A stretch of DNA of 64,000 bases from Bettongia penicillata ogilbyi (Eukaryota; Chordata; Mammalia; Diprotodontia; Potoroidae), in contig JAJHZJ010000220.1 in the NCBI GenBank assembly GCA_023548195.1, positions 3,375,870 through 3,439,869 of the forward strand, given 5' to 3'. Within the stretch, counting starts at the first letter, position 1; each line of letters begins with the position of its first letter. The notes beneath the pieces were generated by a model, which saw only the letters and a program-made list of their open reading frames with translations, searched no databases and was not told the origin of the DNA. The position numbers were made by a program, and so were the translations under genes. Positions 33,945 through 46,542 of this stretch are shown piece after piece.

Positions 33945-34724
33945 CAAATTTGTGACACTAATGCATTGTTGGTGGAATGGTGAGCTGATCTAACCATTCT
34001 GAAGAGCAATTTGGAATTATGCCCAAAGGGCTATAAAAGTCTGCATAGCCTTTGACCCAGCAATAAAACTAGTTCTGTAACCCAAAGAGATAATAAAAAA
34101 ACTGGGAAAAGGACCCTCATGTGCAACAATATTTATGGCAACTCTTTTTGTCATGGCAAAGAATGGGAAATTGAGGAAATGTTGATCAATTTGGAAATGA
34201 CTGAATAAGTTGTAGTATATCAGTGTAATGGAATACGATTGTGTTATAAGAAATAATGAGCAGACAGACTTCAGAAAAAGCTTAGAAAGACTTATATGAA
34301 CTGATGCTGAATGAAATGAGCAGAACCAGAAGTACATTGCACACAGTAACAACCATGTTGTATGATGACTGACTGATTGACTTAGCTCTTCTCAGCAATG
34401 CAAAGATTCAAGACAACTCTGAAGGACTCAGAAAACTCCACTCCAGAAAAAGACCTTTGAAGTCTGAATGCTGCTGGAAACAGACTATTTGCTCTATTTT
34501 TCTTTTGTTTTTATTTTTTCTTTCTTAATTTCCCCCATTCGATCAATTTTTCTTTACATCATGAATAATGTGAAAACAGGGTTAATATGAATGCATAAGT
34601 AGAAACTATATCAGACTGCACAGGGTCTTGAAAAGGACAGAGAAGAGGGAAAGAAAGAAAATTTGACGCTCAAGATCTTATGGAAGCGAATGTTGAAAAC
34701 TAAAAATAAATTAATTAAAAAGTA
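33945..34724 (+). mobile_element. 5'-truncated L1 (ORF2 end plus 3' UTR)
   Basis: Plus-strand landmarks: 'gcattgttggtggaatggtg', 'attatgcccaaagggctata', 'cctttgacccagcaataaaa', 'aatgagcagaaccagaagta', 'tgctgctggaaacagactat' and a tail 'gttgaaaactaaaaataaat'. It corresponds to the last part of ORF2 and the 3' UTR only; the frames are broken. Confidence 0.85.
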
Positions 34725-35084
34725 AAGTTGCCCTCTTCAAAATTACCATTGTTTTCTTATCAAATTTAAGTGACTCTCCTGAGTTATTATCCTTCTTGAC
34801 AACTCTGCCACATTTCACATTATTTACTACACCCTCCTTGGTATTTTTTTGTCTGTTTTTTGTTTGTTTGCTTGCTTTTGTGTTTACATGTATATGATAC
34901 AACTCTCTTTCTTCTTCCCCTTTATCTGTCTTGCCGCTTGTCAGATCCCGATATCAGCCCATCACTCATGTCCTACCCCTGAATATTGTTCTACCTCATC
35001 GTGCTGTCCTCTCTCGTTCTCCACAATCTCTTTCCTGATAATGTTATCATGTCCCATGTGCTCATTACATTTATTCTCTCAATA
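34725..35084. other. Unassigned sequence
   Basis: It becomes pyrimidine-rich rightward. No repeat head is seen. Confidence 0.35.
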
Positions 35085-35230
35085 TGTCACTCATTCTCTG
35101 TTTATTTCTAACTTTCTCTTTCTCTTTCTGTTTCTTTTCTTTTTCTGTCTTCCTGTCTTATCTCTCTGCCTCTGTGTATCTGTCTCTGCCTCTGGCTGTT
35201 TCTCTTTTTCTTCGCATTTCTTTTCACCCC
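35085..35230. repeat. Pyrimidine-rich low-complexity tract
   Basis: Runs of tttctctttctc, ctgtctt and ctctgcct without a fixed period. The Ser/Leu/Phe-rich frames over it are artefacts. Confidence 0.75.
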
Positions 35231-35289
35231 CTTAGTTCCATTCCCACATCACCAACATCTTTTTTTGAATTTCCATCTTAGTGGTCCAT

Positions 35290-36020
35290 AAGTAGTTAAA
35301 TCTCAATATGTCTGAAACAGAACTCATTACCTTTCCCTATAAACCCTCCCCTCTTCTAAATTTCCATGTACCTTTTAAGGGTCCCACCTCCATACTTTCA
35401 GTAAATCCACCTGGTTGTCACCCTTGACAATCCCTTCTCCTTCATACCTAATATCCAATTAGATTCCAACCCTAGTTAATTGTACTTTAACATCTCTTAT
35501 ATTTTTACCCTTTCCAACTCACAATGTTATTACTCTGCTTTATATCTTCATTGCTGTTTATTTAGGCTACTACAGTATTCAACCATCTTTTGTCCTCTAT
35601 TTTGTTCTCCTGTTATATTTTGTATAGATACGAAAGTGAAATTTCTAAAATTCATATATAATCATGTTATTACCCTATTCAAGAAAAGTACCAGTATCTC
35701 CCTATTTTCTATAGGATAAAAATGTTACTCCTCTGTTTCTTTGAAGCCCTCCACAACATGAGTCTTGTCTAAGTTTTCAGATTTGTTACACATAGTTCCC
35801 CTACAGGCACTCTTCACTTGAGCCTAATTGGTCTATTTGCTACTACTCAACCACTTCATTTCCATTTCATTTTCTGTGACTTCATATTAACAGTTCTCTA
35901 TGTGTGGGATGCACTCCCTCTGCTTCTTAAAATTCCTAACTTCCTTTAAAGCTCAGTTCAAGTGTTATTTTTATGTGTCTTTCCTCAATCCTCCAGATAC
36001 TTATAGTTTCATTTAAATTA
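35290..36020 (+). mobile_element. L2 LINE 3' part
   Basis: L2 landmarks in order: 'tctgaaacagaactcattac', 'gttgtcacccttgacaatcc', 'atccaattagattccaaccc', 'tttctataggataaaaatgt', 'gaagccctccacaacatgag', 'tgggatgcactccctctgct' and 'aaagctcagttcaagtgtta'. This is a CR1-clade LINE long inactive in mammals. No frame is conserved. Confidence 0.8.
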
Positions 36021-36598
36021 CAATGTGTTTTCTGTGTGAAAAATGTGTTTTGAGCATACTCAGATCACCTAAGGTAGAAAAATTCGTGGGAGAGATGGCA
36101 GGGATCAGTTTCTGGGAAAAGACATTTTTATTTCCTTATCATATGAGTGAGAACAGCTTCTTTTCATTGAGTACATAATAGGATGAGACTAGGTCTTTGA
36201 AACTACCAGAGGCACATTCTTCTTCCTGTAGTGTCCAGGGGGTGATTGTTTTCTTTCTTGAAAAATACAATAGATAGCACAACTATCATATAAAAAGCTA
36301 CATATAGGGCAAAGACTCCCTTTCCACTCCTCCTATCCCCTTAGCCCCTGAGAATTACTCTTAAGGTTTCAGACTTTTTGTTTGTTCTTTTCTAGAAACA
36401 AGTGGTTGAGTCCTTGCACACAGAGCTCAAACACTGATAAATTTGGAAGCAATATTCCCTCGCAGATATTACTGCCAAACCAGCAAGTAAAAGTTGAGAA
36501 GTCACGGTGTCTAGTCTAGAACCTGCAAAATTTTGAATTTGGTGGGAGAGTGTTATATAACAATTGTCCTATCCTCTTCCCTCACTCAGAGACAAAGG
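36021..36598. other. Unassigned sequence
   Basis: No repeat family or coding signal is recognised. Confidence 0.35.
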
Positions 36599-36604
36599 TG
36601 ATGT

Positions 36605-36930
36605 GTGTGTTCATCCCTCATTGCCAAAGAATACTATACCATCAGAGAAATGATGACATGACTTGCACTTGACTTTGTTTTGAGTGATGGAGGGCTGTGC
36701 AGGTCACCAGTCTCCCTTCTCCTCCATAGCCATCTGAATCAGATATTCATCAGGATTCCTGGAGATGACCCAGTGACCCAGGATGAGGTAATTGGGGTTA
36801 AGTGACTTGCCCAAGGTCATGTGGAGTGACCTTCTGAGTGTCAAGTATATGAGGCAAGATTTAAACTCAGATCCTCCTGATTCCTGCATTGGTGCTCTAT
36901 CCACTACACCACCTAGCTGCCCCATCACCC
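36605..36930 (-). mobile_element. tRNA-headed SINE with candidate target duplication
   Basis: Minus-strand order: head 'ggggcagctaggtggtgtag' then 'tggatagagcacc', 'tcaggaggatctgagtttaa', core with 'gggcaagtcacttaacccca', middle 'aatcctgatgaatatctgat', and tail 'acagccctccatcactcaaa' ending in a CA run. The flanks AAAGGTGATGT (36594-36604) and AAATGTGATGT (36931-36941) match at 10 of 11 bases, a likely target-site duplication. Confidence 0.9.
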
Positions 36931-36941
36931 AAATGTGATGT

Positions 36942-38794
36942 AAGGGTGGAATTATCCCTCCCAAATTTTAGGGGAAGGGGCAGGTTGCAGTTTCATTATT
37001 GCTATCCCTTTGAAGTTTTTTTTTTCTGTTTTTTTTTTTTCTGTTTTGCTCTTCTAAAAGCAAATCTGACTTAATTTGTTAAATGGAACTGAAATGTGTT
37101 GGACCACATTGAACTGAGAAGAATGTGATCATTTTGTTTTTAACTTAGCCATGGAGTTGGTACCTCCAAATTCCTTTCATGGAATCAGAGAATCTGGGAG
37201 GGAGATGAAGTGAAATATAGTTGATTTTGAGTCAGTGGCATTCAAGATCATTGCTGCTATTGTTGTTATGGTTTATATGCACTTATATGTAAATATGATA
37301 TTTTTCCCAGTAGAATATAAAGACCTCATGGACTTGGATTGTTGTTGTGTGGTTGTTTTCTCTTTATATCCTCAATGCAATAGTAAATAATAACCATATA
37401 TTTGTAGAGTGATTGATGAGTGGTAGGATGGTTCCATTTAGAAAGATCTATCAAAACAAATAGAGGGAAAATTAAAAGGATAAGTGAAAGGGATTTACTA
37501 TTCTCATGCATCAACACCTCTCACTTACTTCATAGGACTAAGTCAAACATTATGTGTTTCTACTTTATCTGACTGCTCCAAGGATGGAAATCTTGACTTT
37601 ATCTCCTTTCCCACACCATCAAAATTGAAATTGTTTTCAAAACTCACTTTATATACTCAAAAGAAATTTAGACACAAGACATTAAGCAATTTTACTCTTC
37701 AACTGAATTTAAGTGTAAGAGAGATGAATATGTAACTGTAAGGAGAGTCTCCACATAATTTAATTAGTTACACAGTTAATTTGATGAAATTAACAAAAAA
37801 AAATGAATGCTTGCTTAGATATATCCACTTGATACTGTCCATGAGGAATATGGCACCAGTATGCCCTTTGTTGTCGTACTGATCGGGTTTCATATACTCA
37901 GGCTTTCTCTTTATGATTGTCTGATGAAGAATGAGTAACCAACTACCTAAAGTTTATAAAATAGAAATAGTTATTTTCTCTTGATCTTCAAGATTTATTA
38001 TCTCCTTAATCTTTCTTCTATATAACATCAAGATTAGAGGAACAGATTGGTTAAGGAAAAGGTAATCCATATAAAACACTTAAGATAAAAAGTATTTAAT
38101 GATAAATTAAATGATGTTCCTATGGTTTCTATATGGATAAAACATTTAATATTGAAAATTTATCTAAATGATTCTGTAGAATTACTCATATGAATTTTAA
38201 TAATTTTCATTACCTTGAGTTCCTTTGTTTCGGTCCACCGTTATCTATCTATACTAGTAGAAAGCTAAAATGTAAAGACTATATTGATAAATATCATAAG
38301 TTTAATTATGTGACATGAAAAATTGTAATTAAATGCCTATGTTTATTGTACTCTTTTGCACAAATATGTACAGGAATTTTTAAAAAGGAAAAATGCACTA
38401 TGTATTTCTACGGAAAAAAATACTTTTGTTTCCTAGCAACAAAATATGTTATTTTTAATACCTGTCTCATAGAAGTGAATGTGCAAAAATAGTATACTGC
38501 ACTTACCTGTAAACGTCTCATTGCCATGTCAGTCAAAAATAAAGATTAAGGGTTATAATATGACCTATAGTACTCCTAAAGCAAAATTCCATTTACTGAA
38601 TTGTATGGATTTCACTTATTTCCTGAGACAAGTTTGGTATTTTTTAGTAAAACCTTGAAGGATCCTTTCTGTTGTTTCTGTTATATGATCTAAATTTTGC
38701 ATGTATGTATATATAATCATAAAAGAGGGGAATAGTGATAATTCTATTTCATTCCAATAATATCATGAACATAGAAAAAATATAATCATTAATT
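36942..38794. other. Mostly unassigned AT-rich sequence
   Basis: It contains T-runs at 37017-37044 and, near 37305-37430, a degraded L2/MIR 3'-end phrase (ctctttatatcctcaatgca). No gene is supported. Confidence 0.35.
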
Positions 38795-38980
38795 TAGAGT
38801 AGGAAGGGACATAAGAGAGAAGGGGGACTGTTTTACAATTGAGAATACTGAGACAGATAAATCCTGATTGATTTGCTTGAAGTCATAGAATTAATGCCTA
38901 AGGCAGGATTTTAAGGTAGTTTTTCTTGATTCTAGGACTCTTTACTCCAAGACTCTATCCATTATGTCACATTGCTTATC
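38795..38980 (-). mobile_element. MIR-family SINE fragment
   Basis: Reversed core 'gagaatactgagacagataa', 'gatttgcttgaagtcataga', and reversed head 'actctatccattatgtcaca'. Confidence 0.6.
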
Positions 38981-39889
38981 AAATCCAGACAATGGCAGTT
39001 TCCCAAATGCATATGTGACTCACTTTCCTATCTCTAAAATATGTAAGTTAGTCTTATTATTCTTTGGAAGTACCTTATAACCCTAGAAGTATGAATTCAT
39101 TAACCTATGACCGTACTCTTCACTGCTAATTGCTTTTTTTGATTCTGATAAAATTATTTTCCTGATTTCAATTTGTATAAAACTTAAAAAAAAGTGAGTA
39201 ATTTCTTTTTTGGTTTAGAAAAATATACTTGTAATTGCTATCAATTATTTGATGCTAGTGGATAGAATCAAAGGAAAAATATTTACTCTACTGTGTAAAT
39301 GAGGTCCAGTTTTTTCAGCAATCCTCAAACTTGTAATCAGTTCAAGAAAAGGTAATACAAATGGGCTTTAGTACTTTTGTTAGATGTTTACTCTATCAGT
39401 TGACAGGGAGAGAAAAATGTACTTTTGTCATATCGAATGTAAATTTCTCTTTATTAAATTAACCTTGGGTAGTCATATTGTCTCATCAATTCAATCTCAT
39501 ATAAAAATAATCAAATGTTAAAATTCTGGAGAATTTAAAATCATCTAGGAAGAGGGAAAAAATCATATGTCAACAATCTGGAATGTCTTTTGGAGTACTC
39601 TGTAAAATGTCAAGCCACATTTAAATTAAATTATATACTCCAAAAGATATTGTTATTTCAAAATATCTTTCATAACATTTTTTCTTCTTTGATACTAAAT
39701 GAAATCCATGAATAAACATTATTTTATTTCTATAATGTGCCATGCAAATAGAATGTCTCTTTCATATTAACATTATGTGCAGGTTGCAAACTATGTCTTT
39801 TTCTTCTCTGTGACTATTATCTAAGTCTTCATGAACTTTCTTCAAAGGAATTCACTCAAATTGCTAGATATTGTCAATGAGGCAAAACC
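38981..39889. other. Unassigned AT-rich sequence
   Basis: No repeat or coding signal is recognised. Confidence 0.4.
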
Positions 39890-40330
39890 TACCCCTGAAA
39901 ATGAATAGGAGTCCCAGTTGAGTCGAAATAATAAAATTTATTAGGAAGAAAATCAGTGTTGAAGTGGGGAACCCCAGTAAAAAGTTCAAAGGACTCCAAA
40001 GCCTTGGAGAGGCCAGGGCAATTTATGTTTGAAAACCACAAAGAAGAGTTTCAGGGACAGGTTGTGAAAAAAAAAAAAAAAAAATGGATAGTCTTTCTCA
40101 GGAAGAGAGTGAGGCCCAAAAACTGAATGCTTTGCAGGAACAGCTGACCACTAGGCTAGTTTAGTCTACTTTGTTTGACAGCTCAGCCTCTAAAAATGAT
40201 TTAACCAAGACAAAGCAGGCCTTTTATTCAGACTACTCTATTATTTTTAGCATCTTGACTTTTTGTGGCTTCTAGGTGGATTCATATTGAAGTTTTATTC
40301 AATTAACTTGATATATTTTCCCCACAGAAA
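39890..40330 (-). mobile_element. Possible solo LTR of an endogenous retrovirus
   Basis: On the minus strand the segment could run from 'tgtggggaaaatata' (about 40327) to 'tattcattttca' (about 39896), with an AATAAA signal in 'cctaataaattttatt' about 45 bp before the end and a GC-richer middle, as in an LTR with R-U5. I see no clear target duplication and no flanking viral genes, and an 18-base A-run (40067-40084) interrupts it. A non-LTR origin is possible. Confidence 0.3.
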
Positions 40331-40579
40331 TTATTTTCTGGGCATATCTGTCCCATCCTGGACTAATGAATTTAATATCTCACAAGTTTAGAACTTTACA
40401 TTTATCCATATTCAATTCCATGTTTTCTGCTTTGGCCTCTCATTTTACATTTTTATGATCTTTGTAGTATTAGACCTTTGTCATTTAAAATGCTAAATAT
40501 CCCTTTTAACTTTACTGTCATCTAAAATTTGGCGAGTGTGTCATCCATGTTATCATTAATTAAAAATGTGGGGAAACTG

Positions 40580-40860
40580 ACCAGTTTGTCACTAGAAACT
40601 TTTATTTTTAATTTTTATTTTTTACCTCCAGTTCTAAGTACAGTGTCTGGCACATAGCAAGCATTTAGTAAATGCTAGCTGATGGCAGATTGACCAGAAT
40701 CTGTGTTCCAGTCCCACCACTGACAGTGATGATCTGGATAATCTTCAAAAAAATTCTTAATTCAGCTGTATCTCAGTTTTTTCAACATTAAATTGAGAAT
40801 GATATCTAGATAATTTCTAAGGTCTCTTCTAGTTCTAGATGTATCATACCATACTGAATA
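40580..40860 (+). mobile_element. MIR/L2 3' end followed by a MIR-like SINE
   Basis: 'agttctaagtacagtgtctg' and 'gcacatagcaagcatttagt' form a clear MIR/L2 terminus (to about 40690). After it, 'tctgtgttccagtcccacca' and 'gctgtatctcagttttttca' mark a second, weaker MIR. Confidence 0.6.
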
Positions 40861-41239
40861 TTAAAAGAGAAGGGCAGAATCCTGTGGCAATTCAATTTAG
40901 AGGTCTCCTCAAATTGACATCATCCTTTAATCACTCCTTTTGAATCATCATTCAATCAGTTCCAAAGCTTTGCAAATAGCTATAGCATAGTTTTTATATT
41001 CTAGTAACTAGTAAATAGGGATTATACACATCTAGTTACAGTGGTGTGAACCAGGAAGAACTGGCTTCTATTCCGGTCTCAGAAATATTATCTCTATGAC
41101 CCTGTGAACCATGTGAGATCACAGAGTAAGTCATTCCCTGCTAGCTATTCTAGCCATTCTAGCTATTTTAGCTATTCCTACTTTTCTAAGTACAAATAAA
41201 GTCTTCTAAATAATGTTTTTGTATACTAACCATTCTTAT
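40861..41239. other. Unassigned sequence
   Basis: A run of 'tagctatt'-like words at 41140-41180 forms a short imperfect tandem. Otherwise nothing is recognised. Confidence 0.35.
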
Positions 41240-41745
41240 CTTTAGTTTTATTTAGAATTTTATTTTCCCCAGTTATGTGTAAAAAACAATTTGTAACTTT
41301 GGTTCTTAAAACTTTGAGTTCCAAATTGCCTTCCTTCCTCCCTCACAATCACCCTTCATTGATAAGTCAAGCAATTCAATCTAGTGTATGTATACATGTG
41401 TAGTCATGCAAAACATATCCATAATAGTCTTGCTGTGAAAGAAAACCTTGGCAAGAAAAGAAGAACTCAATAAAAATAAAGTTTAAAAAGTATGATCCAA
41501 TCTGTATTCAGATTGGATTCTTTCGTATTCTTTTTTCTGGAAAGGGATAGCATTTTTTTTATCTTAAATCCTTCAGAGTTTTCCTGGATTGGTGTATTGC
41601 TGAAAACATCTAAGTCATTCACTGCTGATCATCTTACAATATTTGCTGTTACTTTGTATACAGTACATTTCAATTTGTATCAGCCCATGCAAATCTTTCC
41701 AGGTTTTTCTGAGAGCATCCTATTTATCATGTGTTTGCTGAGACA
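41240..41745 (-). mobile_element. L1 3'-UTR fragment
   Basis: Reversed L1 3'-UTR landmarks: 'aaactttgagttccaaattg', 'tgtagtcatgcaaaacatat', 'tctggaaagggatagcattt', 'gcaaatctttccaggttttt'. It resembles 9412-9735 in subfamily and is 5'-truncated. Confidence 0.75.
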
Positions 41746-42159
41746 ATGAGGTATGAGAGAACTTAATCTGAGCAGCTGCTAAGGGTGTCTAGACTCAGTT
41801 CAGTTTAAAATCACTTTGAGCATTCACATAAAATCATAGAATGCCAGCAATATGAAGGTAAAAAGTGAGGAGAAAATAATAGTTTGCCTTGTTATTTATA
41901 CAGAAAACATCATAAATCTTATTAGTATAAATATTTGCATGGCTAAATAAACTGACAATTGATGCAAGAAAACAGCCCCTAAGTCCTGAAAAAATATGCT
42001 TCCTGTAAAACTAAAACAAAAAAAAACACCAAAGTACTATCAAGTAAAAAATATAGAGCAAATTGATTGAGGGGGCACTTTTTGCTGTCAAAGAAGTATG
42101 GTGTCTCATGAGAAATTCCTGAAGTATCTCATTATTATTTTACCTGTGTATTACCCCAA

Positions 42160-42690
42160 TATTTTCACAGAATCACATAATTTTAGAACTGGAAGGGAAC
42201 TTAGCACCAATTTAGTACAATCCTGAAAGGGTCCCTATTAGAATATATGAGAAAAGTGATATAAAATATCTTCCTTCATTGATTGAAGAAGGGAGTTGTG
42301 CAGTCGTGTTAGAGTCATTGCAAGTTATGATGGGGGGAGTAGTGTATGATCCCTTTTCCTATCCTCGAATTGATCACAATCTTGAACTTGATATGTGACC
42401 TCAAATAGCTTACAGAATGAACAAATGTGTCTGAAGTTTTATTCGAACTCGTCACATGATATACTGAGAGTAATTCTAGATTAGAAATCAGAAGAACTGG
42501 GTTCAAATACTGGCATTTCTACTTATTATGATATTGTGAACCCATTAACTCATATTTTTATGTCCCTAATATGTTCTAGGCACGAACCTTTGGGAGGCAT
42601 TCCCTCTCCCTCATTTCCAAAATGAGAAGGTTAGGCTATATATCCTATAAAGTCCTTTCCTGCTCTATATCTTTGATCTTACCATTTCAT
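42160..42690 (+). mobile_element. Old SINE scraps
   Basis: 'acagaatcacataattttag' and 'aactggaagggaacttagca' (42165-42235) form a phrase common in old mammalian repeats. 'gaactgggttcaaatactgg' with 'ccaaaatgagaaggttaggc' (42480-42685) is a degraded MIR. Confidence 0.45.
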
Positions 42691-44219
42691 TTTTGAATAG
42701 TTCTAAAAGTTAGTTAGTTTTCCTTGACAGCTTGCCTAAATTATGTCTTTGAAATTTCAAACTATTGCTCTTGGTTCTGCCTCAGGGACCAAACAGAAAT
42801 AAATAATAATCTCTTTTCTATTGTTACCTCTTATATAGCTGAATCAATTATCATCTCCTCTTCTCCCCAACCCCAGTTTCAAGTGATTCTCATGTTATTA
42901 ACTGACTGTCCTTCTCCAGATTGCTTGCCCTTTTATGAGTACAACATAATTCATCGAAGTCCTTTATAAGCTGTGATTCCGAAATTTGAGCAAAAAATTC
43001 CAAATATGCTCCAACTAGGGCAATCTACATAGGTATTAACATCATTTTTTTTTCCCATGAAAGTTTGACCTCTCTTGAGAAGGTTCAAGATTTGTTAATA
43101 TTTTTTTGAATTGGTTTTTGGTTAACAATACACTGCTGACTTTTATGTTGAAAGTCAAATCATATATACTGAGCTTTCGAATTCTGATGAAAACTAGACA
43201 TTTCCAAGTAGATTTGTGTAAATATGATTTCTCCAGCTTACACTTATAAATGTGATTGTCTGAACCTAGATATATGACAATATATTTTTTTCTAATTAAA
43301 ATTCACATTACTAGATTATACCAAAAAACTTTAGTCATGCAGTATCCTTTTGGATTCTTACCTTCATCCAGTTTTTTTGTGAGACGACTATAGCGGAACT
43401 CAGAGAACAGCTTTGGGCATCTGCATATCACTGTTTTCTGATATAAAACAGGACAGAGTTGTTAGCTGGCACATACACGTGTGTATATATAATATATTTA
43501 TAACATACATTACATATATGTGTGTATATATATATGTACTTGCAATAGTACTTCTGAGTGCAAAAGTTCAAAAGAAATAGCCCATTGCAGTGAAGAAACC
43601 TTAAAATTTCAATGTTAAGAATCTTCAAACAATTTGCTATAGGCCTGAGCTTTCAAGAATAAATATGGCAGAGACACTTACCATCTCCATTAGTGAGTAG
43701 CATTCAAGTTAATTCAAGAAACGTTATGACCACTGCTTTAACAAGAAAATAGCTTGAGTACTAAGAACTAAATGGTACCGCCAATGAGGGAAGCAAAACA
43801 ATGCATAATATGTTGGTTTATATATGGTTCATGATAAAAAAAGGACAAAAATGATATCAATCTGTTATGATCAACATACAGCGAGGCTGTGGCCAATCAG
43901 ACCAATGTTAGCTCAGAAAAGTCTACCATCCTTCACACACAAATAGTCTATATGAACAACTGGAACAGAGACATTTTTACATTTGTACATCTCATGTTTC
44001 TCTTGAGCTACTGCCATTCTGCTTTGCTTATAGGGCACATTGCTTTCTTTTATCTAGCATGCCAGCATCTTCTATGTTTCATGATGGATTCCAAAGTTCT
44101 TCAGAAAGAACTAGAGAATGTTCTTGTATCTCTTTTTCTGACCTCCATGTAAGTACTTACCTTACTTGAATTTTCCAAAAAAGTAGTCTTTTAGGCAAAC
44201 GTACATTTCATTTGAATGA
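42691..44219. other. Unassigned sequence with a TA/TG microsatellite
   Basis: A TATATA/TGTGTA tract lies at 43475-43545. No gene or further repeat is recognised. The plus-strand frame at 43889-44152 has no known motif. Confidence 0.4.
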
Positions 44220-44920
44220 CATTTATTGCCAGACCACTGGAGATGCACTTCTGTGGTAGAGTTGTAAAACTTGGAAGATCAGCTTCCAGGTGATATTCAG
44301 AACCTTCCAAAGACAATTCAAATGGAAATTGTTCAATTTCCTGTCATGTTGCTGTTGTACTGTCCAGGATTCACACACATACGCTAAGGTCATCACAATA
44401 TCTCTGTAGATAACCAGTTTGGTAGGTAGACTGATACCTCTTTCTTCCACCACTTTCTCTTGATGCCAAGCTAGCTCTGAAAATGTGTGCATCAACCTGA
44501 TCATCTATGTGTACATCCCTGAGAAGTATATTTCCAAGACAAATAAACTTATCTACAACATTTAAAATTTCTCCATTTGATGGACCTGATCATTCTACAT
44601 ATAAATGGTGTGATTCTCTACTTTTTGGTGTTAATTATCAGACCCAAATTAGCACAAGCATCAGAGGGCCACCTGTGAACAAAAATTGTCATGAGACAAT
44701 TTTCCCTCCATTTTTGTTTTGGCTTGTAACCTTTTCAAGTTAAATAATTTTGATTAGTGTCATAGTTAATCTTATTGCTGTTTTCATCCTCATCGATGGT
44801 GTCTCACAATTTTGATGAAAATATGCTAAAAACCATGGGAGCAAGAACACAGCACTGTTTTACTCCATTGGTGGCTAGGAGAACATGAGAGCATCTTCCA
44901 CTACTTAGAGCCTGTACATA
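44220..44920 (-). mobile_element. RTE-type LINE fragment (RT C-terminal part)
   Basis: The minus-strand frame at 44223-44504 reads LPTKLVIYRDIVMTLAYVCE, then SWTVQQQHDRKLNNFHLNCL, and matches the region after the RT palm in RTE/BovB-clade LINEs (family form: TK..vYr.vv...LLYG.ETW ... L..FH..CLR). Upstream, ACANLGLIINTKK (about 44632-44670) is the family's GLxINxxKT block, and a degraded QGCVLAP-like block falls near 44860. RTE enzymes are the presumed drivers of SINEs with RTE-like tails. The fragment is too broken to function. Confidence 0.75.
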
Positions 44921-46009
44921 CATGCTCTCATGGAATTAAATGAATGTTGAAATATATTAAATATGTAAATAGGTCAGGAAGTTTAATTGTGATTTTGTTT
45001 AATTCATGCAATACTATTATTATTTCTATTTAAAACAATAGGATAGATCTTGTTATCTTTAAAATTCTTTGAGCTTTCTGAAGGCCTTGTCATACAACAG
45101 AATATCTATGTCAGCATAATTTCTCCCACTTTAAATGAATGATATATCTCTTGACTGTGACTAGAAGTGACCATTATAACTTCCTTTTTCTTTTATTACT
45201 GCCTTGGAGCATACTTTCTTGTTATCTCTAAGTCAAAAGATAGTACAGATACATATGATCTGGAGAGTAATGTCCTGATTTGAATCTAGCCATGTGAAAC
45301 TTTGAGGTGATAAATTTGATGCCTTAAACTTTCTTTAATTACTGGTTGGACTGGTGTAGAAGGAAGAAAGGGAGCAGGAGACAACACTATTACTGTACTT
45401 AGTCATTTTGTTTAGGATTTGTAAAAAGGCATAATTAGTAGAACATTGCAATTGTTTCGGAGCATAATTTTGAATTGGATATCCATATGCATTATTTATT
45501 AATATAAGTTATTTGTGTGATAAATTAGTTGGTTTAGATGTTATCCATATGCAATGCTTTTTGGGCATCTGGGAGAACAAAGTGTTCCTCAGATACTTGT
45601 TTCAGAAAGCAACTGCTGATTTTTATATGTTGTACAAATATTGTTTGAAAATTGGGAACTAATTACATAACCAAAATTAAAATTAACATAAAGAACCTGA
45701 GATATGCAGGCTGGGGAGAGATATTCCCTCCCTTAACCCCATAAAAGTAACTCTATTACAGTATCAGCCTTTCCCCATGTCCTGTTATCTCCTTCTTCCC
45801 CAAGAAAAATCATGCTTCCTTATCTTTCTGCTCCTCCTCACCACATAACATCCACAAATATGCTTCTTGAGGTTTTCCTAGAGCATATAGTTTGTGATAC
45901 TTTTCCAAGGTTATAATTTATAGTTATACTTTTGCATCAGAATTCATGAAAGTAAAAATTTTTTAAAAGTTGCTATGATGACTCAAAACAATATAAGACT
46001 ATTAAATTA
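44921..46009. other. Unassigned AT-rich sequence
   Basis: No repeat or coding signal is recognised. Confidence 0.4.
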
Positions 46010-46098
46010 AAAGATAGTTTACACTTCTGAAGCACTTTAAGATTTGCAAAGCACTTAAATCATAGTCTCACTTGATCTTCATAACAATCCTTTTCTGA
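46010..46098 (-). mobile_element. MIR SINE, 3' piece (split copy)
   Basis: Reversed MIR 3' end: 'gaagcactttaagatttgca', 'aagcacttaaatcatagtct', 'cacttgatcttcataacaat'. It ends in TTTTCTGA at 46091-46098, repeated at 46543-46550 where the MIR resumes. Confidence 0.7.
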
Positions 46099-46542
46099 GC
46101 ATTTTCTCAGCTTAGAGGAATGGGACCTCTTGGGAGAGACATACTTATGAACAGGGATCTGATGATTGTGGGCCAAATATAAGAGAGCAAACTGGGGGAA
46201 AATGTATTCTTATACCAAGGATATTGCTGACAAAACTACCACTTTCTAGGGAAAATATTTAGTTTTCTAACTTCTCAGGGCCACTAAGAATAAATAGCAA
46301 ATCAGAACATATTCAGAAATTTAGGGTAGAGAGGAAACCCAGGCAAGGATTAGTAGTGAAAGGGGAAATCACTCAAGAGAAAAAATATATGAGAGATGGG
46401 CTTCTAAGGGAATATTTGTCATGCATACAGAAACTGGGCGGTTTGTTATAGGAATGAGTGAATGGCCTTGCATGTTCAAGGAAAGGAGAAAAGGAGAAAA
46501 GAATAGATATATTTTAAGTTATGAAAGAGGTGCTATTTCCAA
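46099..46542. mobile_element. Unclassified 444-bp insertion with 8-bp target duplication
   Basis: It separates two parts of one MIR and is flanked by exact copies of TTTTCTGA. There is no A-tail, no SINE head, no L1 text and no obvious long terminal inverted repeats (ends gcattttctc and tgctatttccaa). An 8-bp duplication is the hallmark of hAT-superfamily DNA transposons, so a non-autonomous hAT element is my leading guess. An LTR is less likely because the ends are not TG...CA and the duplication is long. Confidence 0.5.

Noticed and set aside
44223..44504. 93-codon frame considered as a host or domesticated gene
   Set aside because: It is a fragment of an RTE reverse transcriptase with neighbouring RTE blocks out of frame; nothing indicates domestication.
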